DNA from: Tetramitus jugosus
Lineage: Eukaryota; Heterolobosea; Eutetramitea; Acrasida; Vahlkampfiidae
Length of the DNA stretch: 64,000 nucleotides
Direction: 5' to 3'
NCBI GenBank assembly: GCA_937625935.1
Contig: OW569354.1
Span: 372,001 to 436,000, forward strand
Shown here in pieces: positions 34,455 through 43,180 of the stretch. The translations under genes and the position numbers were made by a program. The notes under the pieces were generated by a model. That model worked only from the letters and a program-made list of their open reading frames with translations. It searched no databases and had not been told where the DNA came from. Every line of letters begins with the position of its first letter. The first letter of the stretch is position 1.

Positions 34455-34934
34455 ATGAGAGCCATCACCCTATTCCTCATCGCTATCGCTGTTTTTATTG
34501 GTCTTGCTGCCCTTAGCAACGCCTCCCAAGAAAAATCTTTGAAGAAGCTTCCTCAAAGAATTGCTCCTCTGTCCTCCATCAAGTCATCCATGATGAAACA
34601 ATGGAAGAAGAACTTTGACGGTTTGATCCCAAAGAAGAATAACTTGGTCAAGAAAGCAAAGAAGACTTCCTTCCTCAAGAAGAGAAAGAACCAATCCAAC
34701 AAGAAGCAATCCACCACTGAGAACTCACTTGCTGACTCCTCCTTTTTGACACCAGGAAAGTACACTTGTCTTAACATTGGTGCTCAAAATGATGTTGAGT
34801 GCACCCAAAGATGTATCAACCAATGGAAGGGACAAAGTGTTCATGTGAGATATTGGTTCGCTGCTTACAGTGATCCTCCAACTTGCAGCATCTGCTTGAA
34901 GCGTGTTTGTAACTGCTGTGCCACTCCAATCTAA
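34455..34934 (+). CDS. Small secreted Cys-rich protein with Lys-rich pro-segment
   Basis: A 159-residue protein with a clear signal peptide (MRAITLFLIAIAVFIGLAAL, cleavage near Ala22-Ser23). A Lys-rich segment of about 70 residues follows (KKSSFLKK-like repeats, then NKKQSTTE). The mature part, from about FLTPGKYTC to the end, has eight Cys (four possible disulfides) ending CNCCATPI. No family was recognised. The signal-plus-Lys-rich segment layout repeats that of the SH3b-GH19 hydrolase 4.8 kb away, suggesting a shared sorting or processing route. Candidate roles include extracellular matrix or cyst coat, or antimicrobial activity; none is shown by the sequence. Confidence 0.72.
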   Translation: MRAITLFLIAIAVFIGLAALSNASQEKSLKKLPQRIAPLSSIKSSMMKQWKKNFDGLIPKKNNLVKKAKKTSFLKKRKNQSNKKQSTTENSLADSSFLTPGKYTCLNIGAQNDVECTQRCINQWKGQSVHVRYWFAAYSDPPTCSICLKRVCNCCATPI

Positions 34935-35368
34935 GGAACAGGTACGTCAAAGTTCAAAGGAACTTGCGGTCAAGCGTAGTTGCTATTGAAATAATAAACA
35001 TCATGATTCTGAATCAATACCCTCTGGAGAATTTTCACTTGCTGTTTCCATTAGACTTGGAGGAAAGATTGCAATGAGGAAATGTCTGGCGAATGTCATC
35101 CCGCATCGTTTTCCTTCATGAATCGGGGCTCAAGGGAACAAAGGAATCGGCAAATTGTAGCTTGTAACTAGATTCTTTCTCCGGCATCGGAAGCCTCCCG
35201 ACTTGCAGTTAGAACACCTTCCAAAGAGCTTACGGAAGTCACCAGAGTCCCCTCCAGAGATTCAAAAGAAAAAGCTTTCGTCCCATCAGCAACCACCAAC
35301 CAACAAACAACAACAAAAAAAACCTCTCATTCCACATACAAAAAAGTTTGAAGCTCCTCAGCAACATC
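34935..35368. other. Intergenic region
   Basis: 434 bp between two plus-strand genes. The last 100 bp are very A- and CAA-rich, typical of the leaders in this window. No gene or RNA was recognised. Confidence 0.45.
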
Positions 35369-36478
35369 ATGTTCCAGCCTCAAAATACTGTACCTACTCG
35401 TTTGTTCCAGGCTCCTCAGCCCCAACAACAACAGCCTCAACAACAACAGCAACAACCACAAGCTTTTGCTTATCCAATGATGGCTTATCCTCAAATCCAA
35501 AATCAACCATTTGCACCCATGCCAATGCCATCTCCACTCTTCTTGAACCAACAACCACTCTTTGTACCTCTTCAACAACAACAACAACAACAACTTCAAC
35601 ACCCATCATCATCATTGTCCATTAATGATGATGACAATGAAGAATCATCACCTGATGACTTGTTGTTGAATGAAGCTTCTCATCATCAAGTGGATGACAA
35701 TCGTATGATGTCTTCTCCATTGCTCTCTTCACCTCAACCACAACAACAACAACAACACATGACTTCTCAATTCAACTTGTATCCTTCTGCCAATAACAGA
35801 ACTCAACAACAACAACAGTTCATGTTGCCACCTCAATTCTACACTCAACAATCTCCTCAATTGCAAGCTTCCTCTGCCAACAATGGTGGAATGATAGTGG
35901 ACCAAAGAGTGTTGAAACAAGAAGAAGACACCAGTAAGCTATTGTTCCTGCTTGGTTTCTTGTGTGGATGGATCTGGCTCATTGGTTACATCAAGTACAA
36001 GAATTCATTGTCTGACAGAGCAAGAAAGTATGCCAAATACTCTAGAAATATCTTTATTTTGAGTGTGATTGCTACTCTATTGTTGGCTTCTGCATGGTTG
36101 TTTATTGTGGCTGGTGCTGCTGTTGGTGCACGTGGTGGTCATCGCAATCATAACCACGGTAACAATAACAATGGTGCTAACAATGGTGAAGCTGTTGATG
36201 GACAACGTCCAGGCAGAGGACCAAAGCCAACTCCATCAGAATCCTCTCCACCACCAAGACCACATCCATCTCATTCTGCATCTCCAAGACCACATCCATC
36301 TCACTCTCATCCACATGGTCCACCAAAGAGACCAGGTAATGAAGAAGGAAATGTTGCTCCTGTTGCTGAAGAGTACATGAAGCAGTTTGATTTGACAAAG
36401 GTCAAGGCATTTGCTGCAGCCAATGCTCAAGTCAATTTGTCTGATGCTAAAGTCGATGAACAAGTTCAATCAGAGTAA
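35369..36478 (+). CDS. Gln/Asn/His-rich two-TM protein
   Basis: A 369-residue protein. The N-terminal 190 residues are a Pro/Gln-rich, low-complexity region (poly-Q from CAA/CAG repeats, PQNQ stretches). Two membrane helices follow, LLFLLGFLCGWIWLIGYI and FILSVIATLLLASAWLFIVA, with a basic KYKNSLSDRARKYAKYSRN loop between them. The tail has HGNNN and PRPHPSHS repeats and a final helical segment. The GFxxGW-x(2)-L-GY...S...AR...S pattern recalls small two-helix membrane proteins of protists and plants, but no family can be named. The first ATG in the frame was taken. Confidence 0.7.
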   Translation: MFQPQNTVPTRLFQAPQPQQQQPQQQQQQPQAFAYPMMAYPQIQNQPFAPMPMPSPLFLNQQPLFVPLQQQQQQQLQHPSSSLSINDDDNEESSPDDLLLNEASHHQVDDNRMMSSPLLSSPQPQQQQQHMTSQFNLYPSANNRTQQQQQFMLPPQFYTQQSPQLQASSANNGGMIVDQRVLKQEEDTSKLLFLLGFLCGWIWLIGYIKYKNSLSDRARKYAKYSRNIFILSVIATLLLASAWLFIVAGAAVGARGGHRNHNHGNNNNGANNGEAVDGQRPGRGPKPTPSESSPPPRPHPSHSASPRPHPSHSHPHGPPKRPGNEEGNVAPVAEEYMKQFDLTKVKAFAAANAQVNLSDAKVDEQVQSE

Positions 36479-36750
36479 CAGAGAACAGGAGACTTGTTGT
36501 CTCTCTTATTCTATTTGATTCTCTAACGTTCTTCAAATGTCTACGAGACATTGTAGTAGTAGCAACAGCAACAGTGGGAATAGGTTACCACCCCTTTATA
36601 GTGTATAAATAAATCTCTAGAGATAAACTTTTTGGTTCAAATTAATCATTCATCTGTTGTTGAATCCATTCGGGAATTAATACCCTCTTGTTTTGGATCC
36701 TACTGTCGTTTTGTTGTGAACACCTCAAAAAAAGTGAAACAAAGAGAGAC

Positions 36751-37332
36751 ATGAGTAACAACCGTCATTCGACTGCAATCAAGATTATCATTCTACCCGG
36801 TAATGGTTGTGTACCGATCAGAAAGTGCAATTGGTATCAATCCGTTCATGATTCACTGGTGAAAATGGGTGTTCGTGTCATGATGAAAGACATGCCTGAT
36901 CCTGTCCTTGCACGAGAGAACATTTGGATTCCATTTACAAGGGATGTGTTGGGGTGTGACGAGCGAACCATTATTGTGGGTCATTCATCTGGTGCAGAAT
37001 GTGCAATGAGGTACATGGAACAGTACAAGGTTCTGGGTGCAGTTCTCGTGAGTCCCTACATTACTGATCTCGGAAGTGAGATTGAAGCTCAGAGTGGTTA
37101 CTTTGATCGACCTTGGTTGTGGGACAAGATGAAGGAGAATTCTGAGTTTGTGATGCAGTTTAGCTCTCATGATGATCATTTGGTACCATATGATGAACAG
37201 GAGCAGGTGCACAAGAGTTTGAGAACCGAGTTGCACGAGTATCACAATGAGGGACACTTTTTGTTTGATACATTTCCTGATCTTACAAAAGCAATCATGA
37301 AGAAGATTAAGGAAATTGAAGGTAAGGAGTAA
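36751..37332 (+). CDS. RBBP9-like serine hydrolase
   Basis: A 193-residue alpha/beta hydrolase of the YdeN/RBBP9 family, collinear with human RBBP9 (186 residues): PGNG near the start, MPDPxxARExxWxPF, then GHSSG (nucleophile Ser), SPYITDLG, SGYFDRPWLWDKMK, SHDDHLVPYDEQ (Asp) and NEGHF (His). It keeps LGCDE before GHSSG, which fits the Leu-x-Cys-x-Glu pattern noted for Rb binding in the human protein. The start ATG at 36751 follows an AAAGAGAGAC leader; the longer frame upstream gives no better match. Substrate unknown; family members act on small esters and peptides. Cytosolic, with no signal sequence. Confidence 0.88.
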   Translation: MSNNRHSTAIKIIILPGNGCVPIRKCNWYQSVHDSLVKMGVRVMMKDMPDPVLARENIWIPFTRDVLGCDERTIIVGHSSGAECAMRYMEQYKVLGAVLVSPYITDLGSEIEAQSGYFDRPWLWDKMKENSEFVMQFSSHDDHLVPYDEQEQVHKSLRTELHEYHNEGHFLFDTFPDLTKAIMKKIKEIEGKE

Positions 37333-37362
37333 ATAAATTAAGGAATAAATTAATGATTTGGT

Positions 37363-39057
37363 CTATTCGCTCGTGTCATCCATCTTTTCAGTTTGAGCCA
37401 TCTCCACATTGTCATCGATTGTTTCTTCCTGCTTTTCCACATCAGACCGAGCAACTCTGTCCAGTGCGAGTTGTACTTGCTTCTCAAAGTCAATGGCAAC
37501 CAAAACATACACGAGTGCAATGATTGTCACAATAAACATGGCAACAGCAACACCGGTCCATATTCCATACAGCTTCATTTTCACTGGGAACGCGAGAATT
37601 AAGCCAAGAGGCAATCCGAGAACATAGAAGCTAATAAAGTTGAGAACAGCACCCACAACTTGCTTTCCTGTTCCTCTGAGAACACCTGCCAGGCATGTTT
37701 GTGCAGCATCGAACACTTGGAAAAGGGCATTGATAATAATTACTTTGCTAGCCAAGTCTAACACATCGGCATCAGTTGTAAATATTCGAACGAGATACTT
37801 CCGCAGCAGTATGATACCAATGCCGTTCAAAGACATGAATGACACACCGAATAGAAACGTGATAAAGCTAGCGACCTTGGCATTTTGTGGCATTTTGCTG
37901 CCTAAACAAATACCAACTCTGACAGAGCAAGCAATAGCAAGCGAGAATGGCACCATATAAGTTACATATGTGATGCTACTGATGACTGTATGAGCAGCCA
38001 AGTACTTTGGATGACCAAACCACCCAACGAATATACCTGTCGCCGTAAACGCCCAGCACTCGAGACACAGTTGCAACATTCCTGGAATCGCCAATTTAAA
38101 ATACTCAATGATTCCAGAGCGATGGAACACATTTCGGGCTACGATTGAGCTCTCACTTAAGATGACTCGGAGAGAGACGCGACTATTGGCCTCACGACTC
38201 ACATCATCCGTAGTAATAGCACTTACGCTCTTCTTTCGTTCCAAGTAAAGAACATAGAGTGTGAGCATGATAGCAATACAGAGACGTGTCAAGGAGGTTG
38301 CTATCGGAGCACCGATGAAACCTAATCCCTTGAATCCGACTCCCTGAATCAACAGAGCATTGAATGCGACATTCAATAGACAGGAGAGAATACCACAGCC
38401 CATGGGAACCAAGACACGAGACTGAGCCACCAAATACCGACTCATCGTATTGATAACAATCATTGGCCAAAGTCCCAATGACAACAAACGCACAAACGTG
38501 CTCGTTAACTCCACAATCTCTTTGTCCTGACCCAATAATAACAAAATGGGGCCACAAAACATGTAAATAACGAGAATGGGTATCGATGTGGCAAATTCAA
38601 TGAACAGTGACCGCAACAGAACAATTCTCTTCATTCGCTCGTTGCCTGCACCTGAAGCTTGACTCACCAATGTGTCCTGAGCACTCAACAAACCAATCAA
38701 GATGAAACCTAGAGTCATGAAAAAGGAATTTCCGAGCGAGCTCGCTGCAAGAGCTTTCTCTCCCAAATGACCCACAAATGCCACATCAGTTGACCCCAGA
38801 ACTGCATTCGAAATGTTGCTAATGATCAATGGCCAAGAAATGATCATCAATTCCTTGATTTCACTCTTTGCATGACACCGTAAACTGCTCCAAAACGAAG
38901 TTGCACCAGACTTGTTCTCTTCAGCTTCTATCATGTCTTGTTCTTCTTCTCCTCTATTCAGGTTATCATTGTTCCTTGTCTCTTCATCATTGTTGGAGTA
39001 ATCTGTTGTTTCGGTATTGTTAAGAGTTTCTTGCATTATTGTTGTTGTTGTTGTCAT
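37363..39057 (-). CDS. MATE-family multidrug/toxin efflux transporter
   Basis: A membrane protein of about 564 residues with 12 predicted helices in two homologous halves. MATE motifs are visible: WPLIISNISNAVLGSTDVAFVGHLGEKALAASSLG near the first two helices, and IPGMLQLCLECWAFTATGIFVGWFGH starting the second half. The fold exports organic cations in exchange for H+ or Na+. The N-terminus is a Thr-rich, Asn-rich and Glu-rich cytosolic tail; the C-terminus is cytosolic. The first ATG is at 39057, after which MTTTTTIMQET reads in frame; the longer frame begins at TTG. It lies 31 bp from the RBBP9-like stop (convergent). Confidence 0.9.
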   Translation of the reverse strand: MTTTTTIMQETLNNTETTDYSNNDEETRNNDNLNRGEEEQDMIEAEENKSGATSFWSSLRCHAKSEIKELMIISWPLIISNISNAVLGSTDVAFVGHLGEKALAASSLGNSFFMTLGFILIGLLSAQDTLVSQASGAGNERMKRIVLLRSLFIEFATSIPILVIYMFCGPILLLLGQDKEIVELTSTFVRLLSLGLWPMIVINTMSRYLVAQSRVLVPMGCGILSCLLNVAFNALLIQGVGFKGLGFIGAPIATSLTRLCIAIMLTLYVLYLERKKSVSAITTDDVSREANSRVSLRVILSESSIVARNVFHRSGIIEYFKLAIPGMLQLCLECWAFTATGIFVGWFGHPKYLAAHTVISSITYVTYMVPFSLAIACSVRVGICLGSKMPQNAKVASFITFLFGVSFMSLNGIGIILLRKYLVRIFTTDADVLDLASKVIIINALFQVFDAAQTCLAGVLRGTGKQVVGAVLNFISFYVLGLPLGLILAFPVKMKLYGIWTGVAVAMFIVTIIALVYVLVAIDFEKQVQLALDRVARSDVEKQEETIDDNVEMAQTEKMDDTSE

Positions 39058-39196
39058 ATGGATGTTGCAAGTGTTTTTTTGTAGCTCCCAGAGCAATGTG
39101 TGTGGAATTCTGAATCCGATGCATTAGCTCATGCATGAATCCGATTGTCCGACGCGTGAGGAATAAAACAGGAATTAGTTTGACACAACGCAGCTA

Positions 39197-40978
39197 CTAC
39201 GTTTTTATTGTTTCTGGACAATTGATGTCGAATTGAGAGAGAACACCCATGTCTGAACAGGTTCGATCTGAAGGAATTGCATCAAAGAGAAGCGATTGAG
39301 CATCTCTTCGAATCTCTCGCCTCGTGCTGCTCATTGGATAGGTGGCAATATCACGAATGGTTAAATGGAAATCTTTAAGACTGACGAGCTTGTCCTTGTT
39401 GAGTAAAAGTTTCGTGTTCTGTGCCACGTGCTTTGGAAGTATGAGGGATGCATATGGAGAAGCGTGCTCCAGAAGAGCTTGCGTCAAATTCTTGTGATAG
39501 AGAGGACCATAGTGAGCTCCGTGATCAGCCATCAATAAGATTGCAGTATTGAATAGGCGACCTGATTGCTCCAACCACCGCAGATAGCTCGAGATGTCGG
39601 GATCAAGGAATAGCGTTTGATATCCGTACATGTCATGTGCTTCGTGGTGTGCAGCAAGGATAAAGTTTGGAACTTCAGTGTATGTTGTTAACTGAGATCG
39701 AACAAACTCGAGAACCAAACTGCTCATGGAGCGACCGCCGACACACGGACACTTATCAGCACCATAGTTGAATCTCCACTTGAAGAAATTGTGCACAATG
39801 TGTGAAACTCGATGATAGACTGGATAGATATCACAGCTCAAAAACTGATGCATATATCCATAATACGTTCCACTTGTTGTTGGAGACACATTTGCATCTT
39901 CGCCTGCCGATGTCACATATCCGATGTCTTTCAAGTAATCCCACAGAGTCTTCTTCAGTGTAATACCAGAGATCAACCGGAAGAAATATGGATAGTAAGA
40001 CCTCGGAGTCAAAGACTCTGATGTGACAAAAGCGTGCATATTTGGACCAGAATTGGATGCTAGTACATGATAATTGCTAAACTCGACGATCTCAACCTTG
40101 TCTGTGTGCTTGGACCGTATCTCATTCAAAGCTTGTTTCGTATGAGGAAAATGTCGGTCGAAAAATTGTCTGCTGGCTGAGTCAATCAACAAGATATGGA
40201 TGTCCATGGGTTTAGTTACATCTCTGTTCATAGATGATGCATAATCTCGTGTCGCCTCATTGCTGTTCAAGTAATTATGCAACCGCTGAATATGACGGTT
40301 CATTAATTTCTTTCGCTTCTGCACCCGGTTGTGATCCTTGACGACCTTTGTATAAAATTCGTGATGACTCACACCTCGTTCCATGTCAACACACACTGTA
40401 TGTATCAGATCCCTATTGGGTAAATAAATGGGAACATTAGAGGGAAACGTATGCGGCCAAAGAGACTCACTATTCATCTCAAGTATTCTCTCAGTAGGAT
40501 AGAGCTTCCAACCAACCAAGTTCTCCCACCGCACAATATTCGCAAAAAACACAAAGAATGACGTGTCGCGATACAGTGCAACCATGTTTCCCGGGCATTT
40601 CATCGTAAACGAGCCGCTATCGGAGTTAAATAGGGTATGTTTTTGAGGCAGTGTGTCACAACTTCCGTGTGGTCGATCCTGCACAGTTTTGTGATACATG
40701 AGCGGATAGGGACCAAGAGTACAGTTGAGTGCGACAGGAGAGGATATGAATTGAATGGCTTGACGACGCAAAACACTCACCTCATCAAAATAACTGACAA
40801 ACAACCAGAGAACTACATAGGAGAAAACAGTCAAACCACAAGCAGAAATCAACAAAAAGCACAGCCATTTCCTGAGCGAGATTTTAAGTTTGATTCCATG
40901 TTGTTTTTCATTCCTTTTCCGGGTCGTGCCTTTATCCAAGGGTGTGCCAATAGGTATCCTGTGCTGTATTTCTCGCAT
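39197..40978 (-). CDS. DUF229-type membrane protein (alkaline phosphatase/sulfatase fold)
   Basis: A 593-residue type II membrane protein: an N-terminal cytosolic tail of about 30 residues, a single anchor (LRKWLCFLLISACGLTVFSYVV, 31-55), then a large luminal/extracellular domain. Key motifs of the alkaline-phosphatase superfamily DUF229 branch are HILLIDSASRQFF (candidate nucleophile region), AAHHEAHDMYGY and AILLMADHGAHYGP (metal-binding DHG). Eight or more Cys suggest disulfides. Activity is not known for this branch in protists; phosphodiester or sulfate hydrolysis is inferred from fold. The ATG at 40978 was preferred over the upstream non-ATG codon. Confidence 0.8.
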   Translation of the reverse strand: MREIQHRIPIGTPLDKGTTRKRNEKQHGIKLKISLRKWLCFLLISACGLTVFSYVVLWLFVSYFDEVSVLRRQAIQFISSPVALNCTLGPYPLMYHKTVQDRPHGSCDTLPQKHTLFNSDSGSFTMKCPGNMVALYRDTSFFVFFANIVRWENLVGWKLYPTERILEMNSESLWPHTFPSNVPIYLPNRDLIHTVCVDMERGVSHHEFYTKVVKDHNRVQKRKKLMNRHIQRLHNYLNSNEATRDYASSMNRDVTKPMDIHILLIDSASRQFFDRHFPHTKQALNEIRSKHTDKVEIVEFSNYHVLASNSGPNMHAFVTSESLTPRSYYPYFFRLISGITLKKTLWDYLKDIGYVTSAGEDANVSPTTSGTYYGYMHQFLSCDIYPVYHRVSHIVHNFFKWRFNYGADKCPCVGGRSMSSLVLEFVRSQLTTYTEVPNFILAAHHEAHDMYGYQTLFLDPDISSYLRWLEQSGRLFNTAILLMADHGAHYGPLYHKNLTQALLEHASPYASLILPKHVAQNTKLLLNKDKLVSLKDFHLTIRDIATYPMSSTRREIRRDAQSLLFDAIPSDRTCSDMGVLSQFDINCPETIKT

Positions 40979-41186
40979 CACAACGGAACTTTGTTATGTT
41001 GACACGCTGTTTTGTTTTTGATTTGGCGCCACTCGCTCCGGGGTTTTTGGACAATCCGCCTCACTGGGCTATTTCAATGTGGTTAGAAATCTCCGAAGTG
41101 GTTGGTTTATTGATTGGGTGAAGTTTGTTTTTTTAGCGGAAAAATAGTCAAAGTTACAGAGAAGACTCATGGAAGAGGTTTTTGTT

Positions 41187-42677
41187 TTAATGTTGAGAGG
41201 AGAAGGTGACAAGGATGGGACGATGATCACTCATTTTTCTTGGGAAAGGTGTTTGTTCTCCATTTCCCTTCTCACGATCTGGTGTTGTGAGGCCATTGTC
41301 CCATGGAGGTAGATGATCCGTGACTACCTTGTACTTTGCATTAAAGGAGCTTGGAGAGGGATCTGATATGAGGATATGATCCAGTACCAAGCTCGATTCA
41401 TCGAACCAACCAGTGTATGTCGAAAGTTTTTCATCTGGATGTCTGGTGTCACAGAACGCAAGTCTCAAACCAGCCTCTTCATCTGGCTTGAGCAACTCTT
41501 GGAATTCGGCAGTGTCACTCTCGCAGTTACAATCTGCTGAGAAGAGCACGCGTTTCACTGATATCTTTGGTTTCAATTTGTTAATGATGGAGTGAATTCT
41601 TTGCTTGATAAGTACAACACTGTTCCATCTAGCTTTCTTGCCCAAGTGATCCAAATGAGTGTTGAACAAAAGGAAAGGTTCATCACCAAGTGGAGAGTTC
41701 TGATTAGTAGCGGTAGGTTTCAACACGGTCCAAGTTAAGATTCGAACGCAATCAGCATCCCAACCCTTCGAACCTGGCTTGTCCGGAGTTTCACTCAACC
41801 AAAAGAATCCTTCGGCAAGGCTTTGATATCTTTCATTATTGTAAATGATACTGGTGGCCTCACCAAAGAATTTTCCAGTTTTCTCATCATATTCTCTTCC
41901 ACGAGAGATGGCAGAGTACATGTACTTGTTCTCATTCATGGCTTGAAGAATGTCTTTTTCTTGGTGCTCAAGTGCCTCCTGCAAACAAAGCATATCCAGG
42001 CGGTAGGAGGATAGGCGTTTACCAACTCCTTTGGATCGGAAACTCCACTGGTTGATTCCATCCACAATAGTATCAAATCGAACGTTGAATGTCATGATTC
42101 TCATTTGTTCGAGTCTTTGATCCACATTTGTTTGTGACTTGTCACAACTCATTGGAATAGAAGAGACTCTCACGACATTTGCCGAGTCTGTCGATATTGA
42201 GGAGTGAGTGGATCGGTTAGGACTTGTCCAACTGTTCAATCCACTCCAGAAGCGGTTCACTACAGAAGGAATGGTCTGAGTCACAGCCACAGGCAAATTG
42301 AAAGAACTCTCCTTTTTCACTATGCATCCTATTCGAGGTACAACATCTTCGGGCATACTCAGTAATTTTATCAACACCATCTCCCAATCATTCTGGTTGG
42401 CTATAGGCTCAACTTTCATCAGAATCTCCATGTTGGACTCATTGACTGTTGATTCAAAAGGGTAGGGCATGAACTGAAGTTGGATGTGAGAGAAACGATC
42501 TTCAGGTTCGAACTTGCCCATCTCAAACACTCTTTGGCGAACTTTGGAGTAATCATTCAGTATTTCATTGGCGATTCGAAACTTGCGGATATTGTCATTA
42601 TGTTGGTAGTACACTTTGAAGAGCTTGCCAGACTGTGATGGGGCAAAGTACGAGGAACTATTCTCTTGCGCGTTCAT
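41187..42677 (-). CDS. Endonuclease/exonuclease/phosphatase (EEP) family protein
   Basis: A 496-residue protein with a C-terminal EEP domain from about residue 200. Its metal and catalytic motifs are MTFNVRFD (Asn), MLCLQEA (Glu), FLLFNTHLDHLGKKAR (His), FSADCNCESD (Asp-Asn) and SDHRPI (catalytic Asp-His). The first 100 residues look like a small alpha/beta domain, and a Ser/Thr-rich linker precedes the catalytic part. EEP members cut DNA, RNA, sphingomyelin or phosphoinositides; no specific motif decides here. The ATG at 42677 was chosen over upstream TTG. Its start lies only 29 bp from a small plus-strand frame. Confidence 0.83.
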   Translation of the reverse strand: MNAQENSSSYFAPSQSGKLFKVYYQHNDNIRKFRIANEILNDYSKVRQRVFEMGKFEPEDRFSHIQLQFMPYPFESTVNESNMEILMKVEPIANQNDWEMVLIKLLSMPEDVVPRIGCIVKKESSFNLPVAVTQTIPSVVNRFWSGLNSWTSPNRSTHSSISTDSANVVRVSSIPMSCDKSQTNVDQRLEQMRIMTFNVRFDTIVDGINQWSFRSKGVGKRLSSYRLDMLCLQEALEHQEKDILQAMNENKYMYSAISRGREYDEKTGKFFGEATSIIYNNERYQSLAEGFFWLSETPDKPGSKGWDADCVRILTWTVLKPTATNQNSPLGDEPFLLFNTHLDHLGKKARWNSVVLIKQRIHSIINKLKPKISVKRVLFSADCNCESDTAEFQELLKPDEEAGLRLAFCDTRHPDEKLSTYTGWFDESSLVLDHILISDPSPSSFNAKYKVVTDHLPPWDNGLTTPDREKGNGEQTPFPRKMSDHRPILVTFSSQH

Positions 42678-42705
42678 TTTGTTGTGGTCGGTTTGTGTAT
42701 GGAGG

Positions 42706-42960
42706 ATGACATCCAAAACTGAATCTTATGAAGGTGTCCAATCCATAAACAACGAACCGAGATCATACCGCGGTGCCAAAAAGAATCCATCAGACAGCAC
42801 TTACAAAAAACCTGTGCCGAGTCCCACTTTTAGAACTGATACTCCGAGAATGTTTGGTTACAAGCCACACTTCATCTATGAAAGGCAAAAACGACAGGAA
42901 CCAATAAAGCGTAGAAACCCCCAACGACAAAGTTTGGTTCGCGCCCCAAAAAACCGCTAA
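42706..42960 (+). CDS. Small basic protein, weak candidate
   Basis: A 84-residue frame with ATG in a GGAGG-ATGA context. It is basic, Pro/Arg-rich (RTDTPRMFGYKPHFIYERQKRQEP, ending RAPKNR), and its stop lies 26 bp before the tRNA-Phe gene. The composition is not random-looking, but no homology was seen, and the start is 29 bp from the divergent EEP start. It may be a short nucleic-acid-binding protein, or a chance frame inside the shared promoter. Confidence 0.35.
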   Translation: MTSKTESYEGVQSINNEPRSYRGAKKNPSDSTYKKPVPSPTFRTDTPRMFGYKPHFIYERQKRQEPIKRRNPQRQSLVRAPKNR

Positions 42961-42986
42961 TTTCAGTTCCTTATTGTCAATTAGAA

Positions 42987-43059
42987 GCCGAAATAGCTCA
43001 GTTGGGAGAGCGTGAGACTGAAGATCTTAAGGTCGCGTGTTCGATCCACGCTTTCGGCA
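42987..43059 (+). tRNA. tRNA-Phe (GAA)
   Basis: A 73-nt cloverleaf with a perfect 7-bp acceptor stem (GCCGAAA with TTTCGGC), D-loop AGCTCAGTTGGGAGAGC, anticodon loop CTGAAGA with anticodon GAA at 43020-43022, and T-arm with TTCGATC. It has no intron, and the discriminator is A. The internal A and B boxes are well formed. Confidence 0.96.
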
Positions 43060-43062
43060 ACC

Positions 43063-43066
43063 TTTT
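43063..43066 (+). terminator. Pol III T-run after tRNA-Phe
   Basis: TTTT, four nucleotides after the discriminator base, the usual pol III stop. Confidence 0.7.
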
Positions 43067-43180
43067 GTTACCTCCGTTGGACTTTAAGCGAGCCACGTGG
43101 TCGGAATACAATCTCACCGTCACAACTTGATTCTTTGAATTTGTTGCCCAAAGACCAAAGCTCGCTCAAAACACAAAGAT

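Noticed and set aside
35400-36470. Long frames on both strands shadowing the Q-rich two-TM gene.
   Set aside because: They are produced by CAA/CAT repeats and have no independent support.
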